A DNA stretch of 64,000 bases from an uncultured Bacteriovoracaceae bacterium. GTDB lineage: Bacteria; Bdellovibrionota; Bacteriovoracia; Bacteriovoracales; Bacteriovoracaceae. The notes beneath the pieces are model-generated. The model had not been told where the DNA came from. It searched no databases and saw nothing but the letters and a program-made list of their open reading frames with translations. The stretch lies in assembly GCA_950054155.1 (NCBI GenBank), contig CATLOT010000007.1:1-64000 (forward strand). Direction: 5' to 3'. Below, one piece after another: positions 51,180-60,265 of this stretch. A program made the position numbers and the translations under genes. Each line of letters starts with the position of its first letter. Within the stretch, counting starts at the first letter, position 1.

Positions 51180-52004
51180 ATGACGTTAAATAGCTCTGCT
51201 CACAAGACCACAAAACTCCTTCTTTTAATAACTGGATTCTTCTTAGTGTTCCTGAGTAATCAACTCATCACCTCCCTAAAGAAAGAAGACATAAAAGTAA
51301 GTCAGCAAGAGAAAGCGATAAATATCAACGAACACGTCGTAAAAGGTATAAGTCTTGGCCAAAATCGGCTTTTAAGTAGTCTCTTATGGGCGGAGACCCT
51401 AATCAAAGCTGGAATTAGCCATTACAAAGAGGGGGACCTCAATAATTGGATGTTCCTCAGACTTAAACTCATGACAACTCTAGACCCCTATTTTTATCAA
51501 GCCTATCTCTATGGAGGCATTTACTTGAGTATTGTCAAAGACGATGATGCTGGGGCTGAGTTTATTTATGACAAAGGGCTGAGGTACTTTTCCGATGACC
51601 TCTATCTAAATATGAATGCTTCTTATCATTATCTCTTTGAGGTTCATCATTACGACAAAGGTATCTCTGCCTTAGAAAGAGCAGAGAAGATGCCAAACTC
51701 GCCCCCCCACATTCCAAGATTAATCGCTCGCTTTAAAGCACAAAGTGGAAAACTCGAGGACGCTAGAGATCACCTTGTAAGTCTAATGCAAGGTACTCCT
51801 GAAGGTTCCGAAATAAGAAAAAAATATCTTCAACAAATCGACAATATTCAAATCGAAATAGATCTAAACTGTCTCAACGAAAACAAAAAGAAATGTAATT
51901 TCCGCTCTCCTGACGGATCAGCTTATAAACAAAACTCTTTAGGAAAATGGTATTCACAACAGCCTTGGGAGTCTTTTAAGCCAAAAACAAAAAAGGCCCC
52001 CTGA
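51180..52004 (+). CDS. pilG: PilG-like membrane-anchored TPR protein
   Basis: The 274-residue protein has a membrane helix (about 12-30), then TPR-like helices (about 80-215: LDPYFYQAYLYGGIYLSIVKDDDAGAEFIYDKGL and similar). Its C-terminal Cys pair (about 235 and 242) may form a disulfide outside. It lies between pilA and pilH, which is where pilG lies in Myxococcus, but it is on the opposite strand. I infer PilG from position and general shape, not from residue identity. Its last 13 bases overlap the pilA terminator. Confidence 0.5.
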   Translation: MTLNSSAHKTTKLLLLITGFFLVFLSNQLITSLKKEDIKVSQQEKAININEHVVKGISLGQNRLLSSLLWAETLIKAGISHYKEGDLNNWMFLRLKLMTTLDPYFYQAYLYGGIYLSIVKDDDAGAEFIYDKGLRYFSDDLYLNMNASYHYLFEVHHYDKGISALERAEKMPNSPPHIPRLIARFKAQSGKLEDARDHLVSLMQGTPEGSEIRKKYLQQIDNIQIEIDLNCLNENKKKCNFRSPDGSAYKQNSLGKWYSQQPWESFKPKTKKAP

Positions 52005-52017
52005 AACAGAGGGCCTT
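51985..52017 (-). terminator. Rho-independent terminator of pilA, inside the end of the PilG-like gene
   Basis: On the minus strand AAGGCCC (52011-52017) pairs with GGGCCTT (51993-51999), followed by TTTTTTG. The right part covers the last coding bases and stop codon of the convergent PilG-like gene. On the plus strand no T-run follows, so it serves pilA. Confidence 0.85.
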
Positions 52018-52043
52018 CATAACTTATAGATCTTTTTGGCTAA

Positions 52044-52655
52044 TTAGTAACCGCGAGCAATCTCGGCTAGAGTTTTGTTTTCATTAATAGCCCATTTTGA
52101 ACACTCAGCTGCGTTACCAGTTGTTCTGTTGGTAAAGTCTGGATCAACAGCGGCTAGAGCACCAACAACAAAGTAGGATCCGGTATCATCAACTGTGGGA
52201 GTACCAATAGTAGAGCCCGTAGAGTTATCAATTGAACTTGAGTCAATTTCACCTAAGTCACCAACCGCAGCAACATAACCACCAACTGACTTATCTCCAG
52301 CAAAACGATATCCACCTGGGTTACCGTCACGACAAGTTGCTGCTGTACCATTATTTCTTACGATACCATTAGCTGTCGTGTTCTCAGTAGCGAAACCAAT
52401 TGCGTAATAATTGTTCCCAACAGGTGCAACATAACCGGCATCACCAAGACAAGTTCCATATGCATCATAGTCTGATTGTAGTGATGTTAGTGCAGAGTAA
52501 ACCGCAGATAGTTGAAGCTTGGCTTCAGAAGTTTTTGTTTTAGCTTGGTAACGTTTAAAGTTAGGGATCGCAACGGCTGAAAGAATACCAATAATGGCAA
52601 CAACAACCATCAGCTCCACAAGAGTAAAACCCTCTTCATTCTTAAAATTTTTCAT
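52044..52655 (-). CDS. pilA: Type IV pilin (PilA)
   Basis: The 203-residue prepilin has a nine-residue leader ending in Gly, then the mature N-terminus FTLVELMVVVAIIGILSAV with the required Phe1 and Glu5. The globular part (about 40-203) has three cysteines: one pair is near 64 and 114, and one is near 190. At about 194 mature residues it is longer than many pilins. It is the only pilin gene seen here. A good GGAG site lies before the ATG. Direct repeats lie in its leader. It is separate from pilC, 258 bases away. Confidence 0.95.
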   Translation of the reverse strand: MKNFKNEEGFTLVELMVVVAIIGILSAVAIPNFKRYQAKTKTSEAKLQLSAVYSALTSLQSDYDAYGTCLGDAGYVAPVGNNYYAIGFATENTTANGIVRNNGTAATCRDGNPGGYRFAGDKSVGGYVAAVGDLGEIDSSSIDNSTGSTIGTPTVDDTGSYFVVGALAAVDPDFTNRTTGNAAECSKWAINENKTLAEIARGY

Positions 52656-52676
52656 AACATTCTCCTTACTTGAGCC

Positions 52677-52719
52677 ATTAAGAGACTCTCGTTGTTAATA
52701 CCCTCGATTATTAAGAGAC
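52677..52719 (-). repeat. Two 10-base direct repeats in the pilA leader
   Basis: On the minus strand GTCTCTTAAT occurs twice, at 52710-52719 and 52677-52686, offset by 33 bases (about three helical turns). They lie 22 to 64 bases before the pilA start. No sigma-54 promoter (GG-N10-GC) was found nearby. The repeats may be a regulator or RNA-binding site. Confidence 0.4.
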
Positions 52720-52913
52720 CAAGGGGCATGCCTTTTAAGATATGATGTCCACTCTTTCCCACTTAATCCGGCGTAAAGTTCACCGCAACCTCATGAGATG
52801 TTTTCATCATTTCTTAATCTCTATTTTAATGCTTATCGGAAAATTGGTTCAAAATTATTTAGTTAATTTCATAAGAATTTATCATTACCTTATAAATTCA
52901 AGAACTTACAATC

Positions 52914-54128
52914 TTATCCACCAGCAGACATAAACATTGGGAGATACATTGCAACGAGAATTGTGGCAATAATTCCACCCAAAACGACAATAATTAGTGG
53001 CTCCACCATTTTTGTCATAGTCTCAATGAGCGTGTTTACCTCATCCTCAAATACCTCAGAAGTCTTATCTAGCATCTGATCTACCTGACCTGTTTGCTCG
53101 CCTACTCGAACCATCTGAGTAACCATTGAAGGAAAGTAATTAATCTTCTCTAACGGCTCAGTAAGAGACTTACCCTCAATAACCTTTTTTCTAACCTCAG
53201 ATAAATCTCGAGCAATAACTCCGTTATCAATAGTCTCAATACAAATATCCAGGGCATCAACAAGGGATACACCTGATCCAAGCATAGTCGCTAAAGTTCT
53301 TGAGAATGATGCTAAATTTCCTTTGATAATAATTTCACCAAAAATAGGAACCTTCATAAAAAGGTTGTCGTAAATAATTTTCCCTACAGGTGTCTTTATA
53401 TAAGCATTAATAGCGGCACCCAAAACCATGAACCCTGGAACCAAGTACATTGAATAATTTCCAAGAAAGTCAGAAGCATCAATCACAAATTGAGTTACTG
53501 CTGGAATTGCTTGACCAGTGTCTTGAAGCATACCTACAAATTGCGGGACAACAAAAACCATCAAGCCCCAGACAACACCGATACCAACTAAGGTTACAAT
53601 CATTGGATAAGTCATAGCTGACTTTACCTGAGCTTTGATTTTTTCTTGTTTTTCAAGGTGTACTGAAAGCTTTTCAAGAATTGTATCTAAGATACCGCCA
53701 GCTTCCCCTGCCTTAACGAGATTGCAGTAAAGCTTATCAAAGCCCTTTTGCTCCTTCATCGCTTCAGCAATGGTTTTCCCTTCACCTACATCTGAACCAA
53801 TTTTTTTTATAGCTTTTTTTAAAACAGGATGTTTTTGTTGCTTATAAAGGATTTCTAGACTTTGAATAATGGGAACTCCGGCATTCACCATAATAGCAAG
53901 TTGCTTGGTAAATCTCATAAGCTCTTGTGGTCCAAAAGGCTTTGCAAAGCCATTTTCTACCATCCATTCACCAATATCGAACTCTAATATTGAGGGCGCA
54001 ACAACTCTCTTAGGCCTTAGCCCGCGACTTCTAAGGACACGACGAACCTCTTTAGCATTACTTGCTTGTATTGTTCCAGCCTCTCGCTTGCCCTCTTTAT
54101 TTACTGCCTCAAATCGCCAATTGCCCAT
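52914..54128 (-). CDS. pilC: Type IV pilus platform protein PilC
   Basis: The 404-residue protein has two copies of the GspF domain (about 65-190 and 270-395), each with membrane helices. Features include FTKQLAIMVNAGVPIIQSLEIL and a second copy FSRTLATMLGSGVSLVDALDIC. PilC is the inner-membrane platform that PilB and PilT turn. It starts nine bases after pilT. Its start lies at 54128 with a weak ribosome site. Confidence 0.95.
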   Translation of the reverse strand: MGNWRFEAVNKEGKREAGTIQASNAKEVRRVLRSRGLRPKRVVAPSILEFDIGEWMVENGFAKPFGPQELMRFTKQLAIMVNAGVPIIQSLEILYKQQKHPVLKKAIKKIGSDVGEGKTIAEAMKEQKGFDKLYCNLVKAGEAGGILDTILEKLSVHLEKQEKIKAQVKSAMTYPMIVTLVGIGVVWGLMVFVVPQFVGMLQDTGQAIPAVTQFVIDASDFLGNYSMYLVPGFMVLGAAINAYIKTPVGKIIYDNLFMKVPIFGEIIIKGNLASFSRTLATMLGSGVSLVDALDICIETIDNGVIARDLSEVRKKVIEGKSLTEPLEKINYFPSMVTQMVRVGEQTGQVDQMLDKTSEVFEDEVNTLIETMTKMVEPLIIVVLGGIIATILVAMYLPMFMSAGG

Positions 54129-54137
54129 ATCTTAATT

Positions 54138-55265
54138 CTATAGTGTTCTCGTTTTTATACCAAGCTGTTTTCCAAGCTCTTCTGGCTCAGTTGAATAAGC
54201 CATCGCTGTATCGCCATCTATCATTCCGTTATCCACAAAACGACGAAGACTCTGATTCATTGTACTCATACCCGTTTTCTCTTGCCCGATTTGCATTTGA
54301 GAATAGATTTGGTGGATTTTATCTTCTCGAATTAGATTTCTAATTGCTGGCGTAGTTCTCATAATTTCCATGGCGCATACTCGCCCGGGGTCAAATGTCT
54401 TCGGTATCAGTTGCTGCGCAATCACACCTTGAAGAACGAATGACAATAGTGTTCTTACCTGGTCCTGTTCATCAGCAGGAAATACGTTAATAATCCTATT
54501 GATCGTTTGAACACATGAGTTGGTGTGGAGTGTACCAAATACCAAGTGACCTGTTTCTGCAATTGTAAGAGCGGCTTCAATTGTCTCTGCATCACGTAGC
54601 TCCCCAACGAGAACAATGTCTGGGTCCTGTCTCAGAAGGGACTTAATTGCTTTGCTAAAATCAGTCGTATCAGAGCCGATTTCACGTTGATTCACGATAC
54701 ATCCCTTATGGGGATGAACAAACTCAATGGGATCTTCTAGAGTAATAATGTGACCAGATTCATTTTCGTTAAGCCTATCGAGAAGCGCCGCTAGTGTCGT
54801 CGACTTTCCAGATCCAGTTGGTCCAGTAACAAGAATGATTCCGTTACTCACATCCGTCATCTCTAAGAGAACATTTGGAAGATTAAGTGCCTTAAAATCA
54901 GGGATGACAGAAGGAATCTGTCTAAAAACAGCAGCGCATCCCCCTTTTGAATAGAATACATTGGCACGAAAACGGGCTAGGCCTTTAATCCCGAATGAGA
55001 AGTCTAGCTCCATATTCTTTTCAAATTCATTCTTTTGCTCTTCAGTTAGAATTTGATAAATCAGTCTCTTGGTATCAGCTGCTGTAAGAGCGGGAATTTT
55101 CACTCTAACAATCTCACCATTCACCCTAAGGCCCGGAGGAGTTCCCACTGTTAAATGGAGATCGGAGCCTCCATTTTCAACCATAAGTTTAAAGAGTTGT
55201 TGGATCTTTACATTTTCTCCGATCCCAACTTGTTTTGTTTTTGTAACGCTATTATCAGAACTCAT
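54138..55265 (-). CDS. pilT: Pilus retraction ATPase PilT
   Basis: The 375-residue protein has Walker A GPTGSGKSTTL (about 144-154), Walker B with LLRQDPDIVLVGELRD (about 211-226) and HTNS (about 247-250). PilT hexamers depolymerise the pilus to pull the cell forward. Its presence shows that pili here can retract, which fits gliding or prey attachment. It starts eight bases after pilB. Confidence 0.97.
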   Translation of the reverse strand: MSSDNSVTKTKQVGIGENVKIQQLFKLMVENGGSDLHLTVGTPPGLRVNGEIVRVKIPALTAADTKRLIYQILTEEQKNEFEKNMELDFSFGIKGLARFRANVFYSKGGCAAVFRQIPSVIPDFKALNLPNVLLEMTDVSNGIILVTGPTGSGKSTTLAALLDRLNENESGHIITLEDPIEFVHPHKGCIVNQREIGSDTTDFSKAIKSLLRQDPDIVLVGELRDAETIEAALTIAETGHLVFGTLHTNSCVQTINRIINVFPADEQDQVRTLLSFVLQGVIAQQLIPKTFDPGRVCAMEIMRTTPAIRNLIREDKIHQIYSQMQIGQEKTGMSTMNQSLRRFVDNGMIDGDTAMAYSTEPEELGKQLGIKTRTL

Positions 55266-55273
55266 ACGTATCC

Positions 55274-56944
55274 TTAAAACTTATCTGAAGCGGAATTCAT
55301 CACGGCTTCAGATAATGTTGTTAATCCTTGAGCAACCTTTGTTAAGGCACACATCCTTAGTGTTTTCATTCCATCTTTAATGGCTTGTTTTTTAATCTCA
55401 TCAGCACTTGCATGCTTTAAAACCAAATCCTTTACTCCAGCAGTCATATCGAGCACTTCATAAATCGCTACCCTGCCTTTATAGCCAGAATTATTACAGT
55501 ACTCACATCCCTTACCTTCATATACTTTAATTTTACTCGCAGAACTTGGGGCAATACCACAGGCAATAAGCTCTTCTACACTTGCATCAACAACTTCACG
55601 ACACTCAGTGCAAATCCTTCTACAAAGTCTTTGGGCCACAACAACATTGAGCGAACCCACGACGAGAAAAGGCTCTATTCCCATGTTAAGGAGTCGTGTA
55701 ACTGTAGAAGGGGCATCATTAGTATGAAGCGTAGATAGAACAAGGTGACCCGTGAGTGCAGCTTCAACTGCAATCTCACCGACCTCAAGGTCCCTAATCT
55801 CCCCAACCATGATGATATCAGGGTCTTGCCTCAAAAAAGCCTTTAGAGCTGAGGCGAATGTTAAACCTACTTCTTTTCTAACGTTTACTTGGTTGATTCC
55901 ATCGAGGTTAAATTCAACAGGATCCTCTGCTGTAGAAATGTTGGTCTTAACCTTATTAAGCTCTGCAAGACCAGAATAGAGTGTCGTTGTTTTACCAGAG
56001 CCAGTAGGGCCTGTGACCAGACACATCCCATAAGGCTGATAAATACCATTCTTAAAAACATCTAATTGCTTCTGTTCAAACCCGAGCTTCGTCATATCAA
56101 GCTGCAAGTTAGATTGATCTAGTAATCGAAGTACAACCTTTTCACCAAATAGTGTAGGCAGTGTACTTACCCTGTAATCGATAGGCTGACCGCCAATAGA
56201 CAGCTTAATTCTTCCATCTTGAGGCTTACGTTTTTCCGAAATATCAAGTTGGGCGAGAATCTTTAATCGAGAGATCAGTGGCCGAGCTAGTTTTGGAGAT
56301 GGGTTATCCACCTCGTGAAGAGTACCATCTATCCTAAAGCGAATTCTAAATGTTTTTTCATAGGGCTCAACGTGGATATCAGAGGCCTTCTTAATAAATG
56401 ACTCTGCTAGCATCTTATTAACATAGAGAATAATCTCATCACCGATATCTTCTTCTTTAACAGTTTCATCTTTGTGGTCTTCTGGCTTTACCTCTTTAAT
56501 CGTTGAGAGAAGTTCATCAATTGACTCTGTGACTCTTCCGTAGATTTTATTCCAAGAAGCAAGATTAGTTAGAATAAATTCGACTTGATGTTGAAAAATT
56601 GTTTGCAGTTCAGTCTTAAACTCAACAACAGTAGGATCATAGATTGCAACACTAACGGCCTTAGCTGTCTTTTGAATAGGCAGGACACGATATTTTACGA
56701 CATCATTTTTCTTTATAAGCTTTAGCGTTCTCTCTTTAATTTTTGCTTTTGATAAATCAATGAAAGTAAGCTTATATTTTTCAGCTAGAACTTTTGCAAA
56801 CTTGATGTCATCGAAGAAGTCCAGAGACAAGAGATCAAGCTCAGCAACCTTCTTTGGGTCTGAGTCTTGTAGCATTCCTCTCATGTCTTTTACGGGGATC
56901 ATCCCTGTCTGGGAAATGACCTCAGCAAATTCTTTTCTAAACAT
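55274..56944 (-). CDS. pilB: Pilus assembly ATPase PilB
   Basis: The 556-residue protein has an N-terminal MshEN-like domain (about 1-150), a linker, and a GspE ATPase with Walker A GPTGSGKTTTL (about 309-319), FLRQDPDIIMVGEIRD (about 374-389) and a tetracysteine zinc site (CRRIC-TEC about 446-453 and CEYC about 486-489). It drives pilus extension. AAAGG precedes the ATG at 56944. It begins the pilB-pilT-pilC unit. Confidence 0.97.
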   Translation of the reverse strand: MFRKEFAEVISQTGMIPVKDMRGMLQDSDPKKVAELDLLSLDFFDDIKFAKVLAEKYKLTFIDLSKAKIKERTLKLIKKNDVVKYRVLPIQKTAKAVSVAIYDPTVVEFKTELQTIFQHQVEFILTNLASWNKIYGRVTESIDELLSTIKEVKPEDHKDETVKEEDIGDEIILYVNKMLAESFIKKASDIHVEPYEKTFRIRFRIDGTLHEVDNPSPKLARPLISRLKILAQLDISEKRKPQDGRIKLSIGGQPIDYRVSTLPTLFGEKVVLRLLDQSNLQLDMTKLGFEQKQLDVFKNGIYQPYGMCLVTGPTGSGKTTTLYSGLAELNKVKTNISTAEDPVEFNLDGINQVNVRKEVGLTFASALKAFLRQDPDIIMVGEIRDLEVGEIAVEAALTGHLVLSTLHTNDAPSTVTRLLNMGIEPFLVVGSLNVVVAQRLCRRICTECREVVDASVEELIACGIAPSSASKIKVYEGKGCEYCNNSGYKGRVAIYEVLDMTAGVKDLVLKHASADEIKKQAIKDGMKTLRMCALTKVAQGLTTLSEAVMNSASDKF

Positions 56945-57005
56945 AGAAAACCTTTTTGTTCTTTTCTATGTTATCGGAAATACGAGCATATTATTTTATT
57001 TATTT

Positions 57006-57698
57006 TTATAAGTCTTTGATTCCCCAAAACTGAAGGGCAAATTTTGCTTGATAGTAGAGAAGATCGTCACCCTCTCTGTACTCGAATTGTGCTTCTCTAA
57101 GCTTTTCATGGGGCTCAAAAGAATAATTCATATCCCAAAAGGTAGAGTTCGCTGGTAACTCACTATCAAAAACGAATTCCCGAGAACAACAGTTTACTAT
57201 TAGAGTTTTCTTTGAAATGACTTCACAATATTTAATTCTATTTAAGTCACCATGCTCTCGACGTGAAAAGTTTTTGTAAGTTATTCCTAGTTGATCAAAA
57301 ACCATAGAAAAGACCATGGCCATATTTCCACTTCCAAGAACAATATAATCTTGGCTCGGATTCTTTTTAATCTCTATTTCAATGAGGTACTTGGCTGCAA
57401 GATAATCTGTGTTCGTGGCAACATATTTATTATGTTCATGTTTAATGCAATTAATAGCCTTTAGTTTTTTTATACTTTGTTCACTAAAAGTTACATCATT
57501 TAAAAAATGCTTCTTATAAGGATAAGTTATGCTTATTCCTCTAAAGCTCTCCTTGAAAATATCATCCAAGCTTTTAACCTCTGTTTCCTCTTGATAGTCC
57601 AAGAGGGAATAGTCTACTTTTTCACCTAAAAGCCTCTCATACATTTCCTGTGAACGAGAATGTGAAATATTTTTACCGACCAAGGCTAACTTAATCAT
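57006..57698 (-). CDS. aroE: Shikimate dehydrogenase-like protein, short
   Basis: The 230-residue protein matches the AroE fold: KNISHSRSQEMYE (substrate serines, about 10-22), a GISITYPYKKHF block (about 55-66) with the catalytic Lys, and ATNTDYLAAK (about 94-103) with Asp. The Rossmann loop is VLGSGNMA (about 120-127). It is shorter than usual (about 270). The ATG at 57698 is preferred over one eight codons upstream because it matches the family N-terminus. The 8-base overlap with ribF indicates coupling. Shikimate formation is likely but not proved. Confidence 0.8.
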   Translation of the reverse strand: MIKLALVGKNISHSRSQEMYERLLGEKVDYSLLDYQEETEVKSLDDIFKESFRGISITYPYKKHFLNDVTFSEQSIKKLKAINCIKHEHNKYVATNTDYLAAKYLIEIEIKKNPSQDYIVLGSGNMAMVFSMVFDQLGITYKNFSRREHGDLNRIKYCEVISKKTLIVNCCSREFVFDSELPANSTFWDMNYSFEPHEKLREAQFEYREGDDLLYYQAKFALQFWGIKDL

Positions 57699-58611
57699 TA
57701 AGAGTTCTTCTGAAAGAGACATCTTTTTTTATTTGATCTATTAATTCATTAACTGAAGAGAACTTCTTTTCATCTCGAATTTTTTGAAAGAACTCAACCT
57801 TTATCTCCTCACCATAAAGATCCCCATCAAAATCAAAAACATTCGTTTCAATGTTAAGCTCTTTTTCATCTTTAAAGGTCGGATTATACCCAACGTTTGT
57901 TATCGAAATATAGCTTCCCTTACGGAAAGTGCACCTTGTTGCATACACACCAACTTCCGGTGCAATCCTTTCAAAGTCTAATGGGATATTGGCCGTAGGA
58001 AATCCAATCTGATGACCCCGGCCTGCACCTTTTATGACTCTTCCCTTAAGATAGAATGGTCTTCCTAGGGAATTTATAGCTTCTAATGTCTTACCAGTAT
58101 TGAGTTGGTTTCTCACCAAAGTAGAACTATATGTCTTTTCTCCTTCTATAAACTTTTCCTGGATATGGACTTCAATTGAGCGATCCTTACAGTGGTCTTT
58201 TACAAACTCGTGATTTCCTTTTTTATTTGCACCAAAAGCAAAGTCGTATCCGAGATAAAGGGCTTCTACTCGATCGTTTTGGAGAACGAAGTCATCCATA
58301 AACTTTTCTGGGCTTAACGTGCTAAAGTCTCTTGTAAAGTTAAGCTCAACTACATACTTAACGCCTAGAGCTTCAAGTAACTCACATCGCTCCTCATAGC
58401 TATTAATCAAAAAGCCCTTTAAGTTTCTTAAGATAGTAAGAGGGTGCGGAACAAAGGTAATGACAACCAATTCTCTTTTCTTTTTCTGACTCTCTTCCAA
58501 AAGGCATTTCAGAAGTTTCTGGTGACCAAGATGGACACCATCAAAGTTACCAATGGTAAGAGCATAGCTATTGCTAGAGGGTAGATCTTTTAAACTATTA
58601 ATGACTTGCAT
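57691..58611 (-). CDS. ribF: Bifunctional riboflavin kinase/FMN adenylyltransferase
   Basis: The 306-residue protein has the adenylyltransferase domain (TIGNFDGVHLGHQKLL, about 17-32, and VVITFVPHPLTIL, about 46-58) and a C-terminal riboflavin kinase domain (GAGRGHQIGFPTANI, about 194-208). It makes FMN and FAD. It overlaps the batD gene by 14 bases upstream and aroE by eight bases downstream. It is probably read from the bat operon. Confidence 0.95.
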   Translation of the reverse strand: MQVINSLKDLPSSNSYALTIGNFDGVHLGHQKLLKCLLEESQKKKRELVVITFVPHPLTILRNLKGFLINSYEERCELLEALGVKYVVELNFTRDFSTLSPEKFMDDFVLQNDRVEALYLGYDFAFGANKKGNHEFVKDHCKDRSIEVHIQEKFIEGEKTYSSTLVRNQLNTGKTLEAINSLGRPFYLKGRVIKGAGRGHQIGFPTANIPLDFERIAPEVGVYATRCTFRKGSYISITNVGYNPTFKDEKELNIETNVFDFDGDLYGEEIKVEFFQKIRDEKKFSSVNELIDQIKKDVSFRRTLND

Positions 58612-60265
58612 TGCTGAGTTCTCGCTGTAAGGATTTAAAGCTCGCTGACTTAAACCTTACTTTTTTATCAGTTCTTTTTGCTTCTGAGAAATCGCCCCCC
58701 TCAAGTGCGTCAAGGAGCTCCAGAAAGTAATCTTTATCTCTATTCGGTAATCTACTCTTTTTAACTATGTCTCGGATAGAAGTATTCTCGTTAGCCTCAG
58801 GCAATTCATAAATAAGCTTGACCACTTTTGAGTACTCCAAGCCATTTTTCTTCATTTCTTTTATTAAAGAATCATAAGTACTTACCGTGGGTCGAGATAA
58901 GATTTTAGACCATATGAGTTCTAAAAGTTGTAAAATAATGACGGTAAAAACTCCAATCAAAACCCATTTTGGCCAGTTTAGGGGTAACCCCTTCCAATCC
59001 GTAGTAAAGAGAGGCGCTAAGGGACTATCGAGAACTAATGCTGGGTTTTCACGTATTACTTTTCGATTGGTCTTTTCCAGAGAGCCTGTATTATTTTGCC
59101 GACCAACAGAAGTGCCTCCACCTCCAACAACCAATCCCGGAATATTTATTTCAATCTCTTTATACGTTTTTTCATTGGGATCAAAGTAGCTTAAAGCAAG
59201 CTTGCGGTCCTCTATTTCTGTGTTCCCTCGAGCAAGATAGGTATAGTCGAATATTTTTCGCCCCATATCTTTCCCAACCTCAAAGAATTCACTTTTAGTA
59301 TCAAAGTTTTCAAGTGCATTTGATTGGTAAACCTTAGGAGCCTCCATTTTCTCAAGCGCACCTGGCCCGAGAACCTCCAATTTAGCTTCGATGGCTTCAT
59401 TCACTACGTACTTGCCCTTAGGGCTCGTAAAAGTAAACTTGTGCTCTCCAATTAAGCCAGTAAAGTTATCGGGAACATTTTCAGTGGGGAGAGGTGAAAC
59501 ATTAACCTCTACCTTCTTTGAGATAACTGTTTTTGATCTAAATCTATTGAAGGAGAGGCCAAAATTGCCAAAGGGGCTCCCCCTACTTGTCGCGTACTGA
59601 ATATTAAGATGAAGAGGGTCAATGGTTAACTTTCCTTCTTTCTCAGGGTAAATACGTCCCGAGTACTTAAGGATTTTCTTGTAAATTATTCCATCTTCTT
59701 CAACAGTTTGTTCATCATCTACCGTTTTGTGAAATCTTTTAATAAAACCATTTAATTTGGGAAAGTTTTTAAATTCAACCTGAACGACAGGGACTCGTGT
59801 ATAGAGGTAATAGCGAAGATCAACCCCTTCTCCAACGTAAACATCCTCTTTACTCAATTCAGCTCGAACGAATACAGATGCTGGCGTCTTCTTTTTAAGG
59901 AGTACCTTAATCGCCACCTCAGGGTGGCGCAACACTTTGTCACCAACAGTAACTTCAATATTCTTAATTTTCGCTACTCGTGAGACATCCGAAATCATTT
60001 CGTAATGGAAGTTGATCTTCTTCTGTGATTTAAACTTCCCATTGATATAAGAACTGCTAATTGAAACCTCTCGGCTTCTTCCTAACACCTCTAGACCAAT
60101 AGGGTAAAAGGCGACATTAGGTTCAGCATCAGTATCTGTCGTCACCTCGAAAGTAACCTTGAATGATTCGCCTTTTACAGGATTAGGCGGGTCTACTTTT
60201 ACTTTTACATTCGCTATTGCTGGTAAAGCTACGATCAGCGTTATTAATAGTGTGAAAAACTTCAT
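58598..60265 (-). CDS. batD: BatD-family protein
   Basis: The 555-residue protein has a signal peptide (about 1-18), several immunoglobulin-like BatD domains (about 20-390), a membrane helix (about 430-450) and a helical cytoplasmic tail. Bat proteins help oxygen or envelope stress tolerance in Bacteroides and others; the mechanism is unclear. The frame extends to a TTG two codons upstream. The ATG at 60265 has AAGGA at good spacing and overlaps the previous stop by one base (TGATG). Confidence 0.85.
   Translation of the reverse strand: MKFFTLLITLIVALPAIANVKVKVDPPNPVKGESFKVTFEVTTDTDAEPNVAFYPIGLEVLGRSREVSISSSYINGKFKSQKKINFHYEMISDVSRVAKIKNIEVTVGDKVLRHPEVAIKVLLKKKTPASVFVRAELSKEDVYVGEGVDLRYYLYTRVPVVQVEFKNFPKLNGFIKRFHKTVDDEQTVEEDGIIYKKILKYSGRIYPEKEGKLTIDPLHLNIQYATSRGSPFGNFGLSFNRFRSKTVISKKVEVNVSPLPTENVPDNFTGLIGEHKFTFTSPKGKYVVNEAIEAKLEVLGPGALEKMEAPKVYQSNALENFDTKSEFFEVGKDMGRKIFDYTYLARGNTEIEDRKLALSYFDPNEKTYKEIEINIPGLVVGGGGTSVGRQNNTGSLEKTNRKVIRENPALVLDSPLAPLFTTDWKGLPLNWPKWVLIGVFTVIILQLLELIWSKILSRPTVSTYDSLIKEMKKNGLEYSKVVKLIYELPEANENTSIRDIVKKSRLPNRDKDYFLELLDALEGGDFSEAKRTDKKVRFKSASFKSLQRELSNASH

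Noticed and set aside
52656-52913. Sigma-54 promoter for pilA
   Set aside because: No GG-N10-GC pair in the right context was found on the minus strand.
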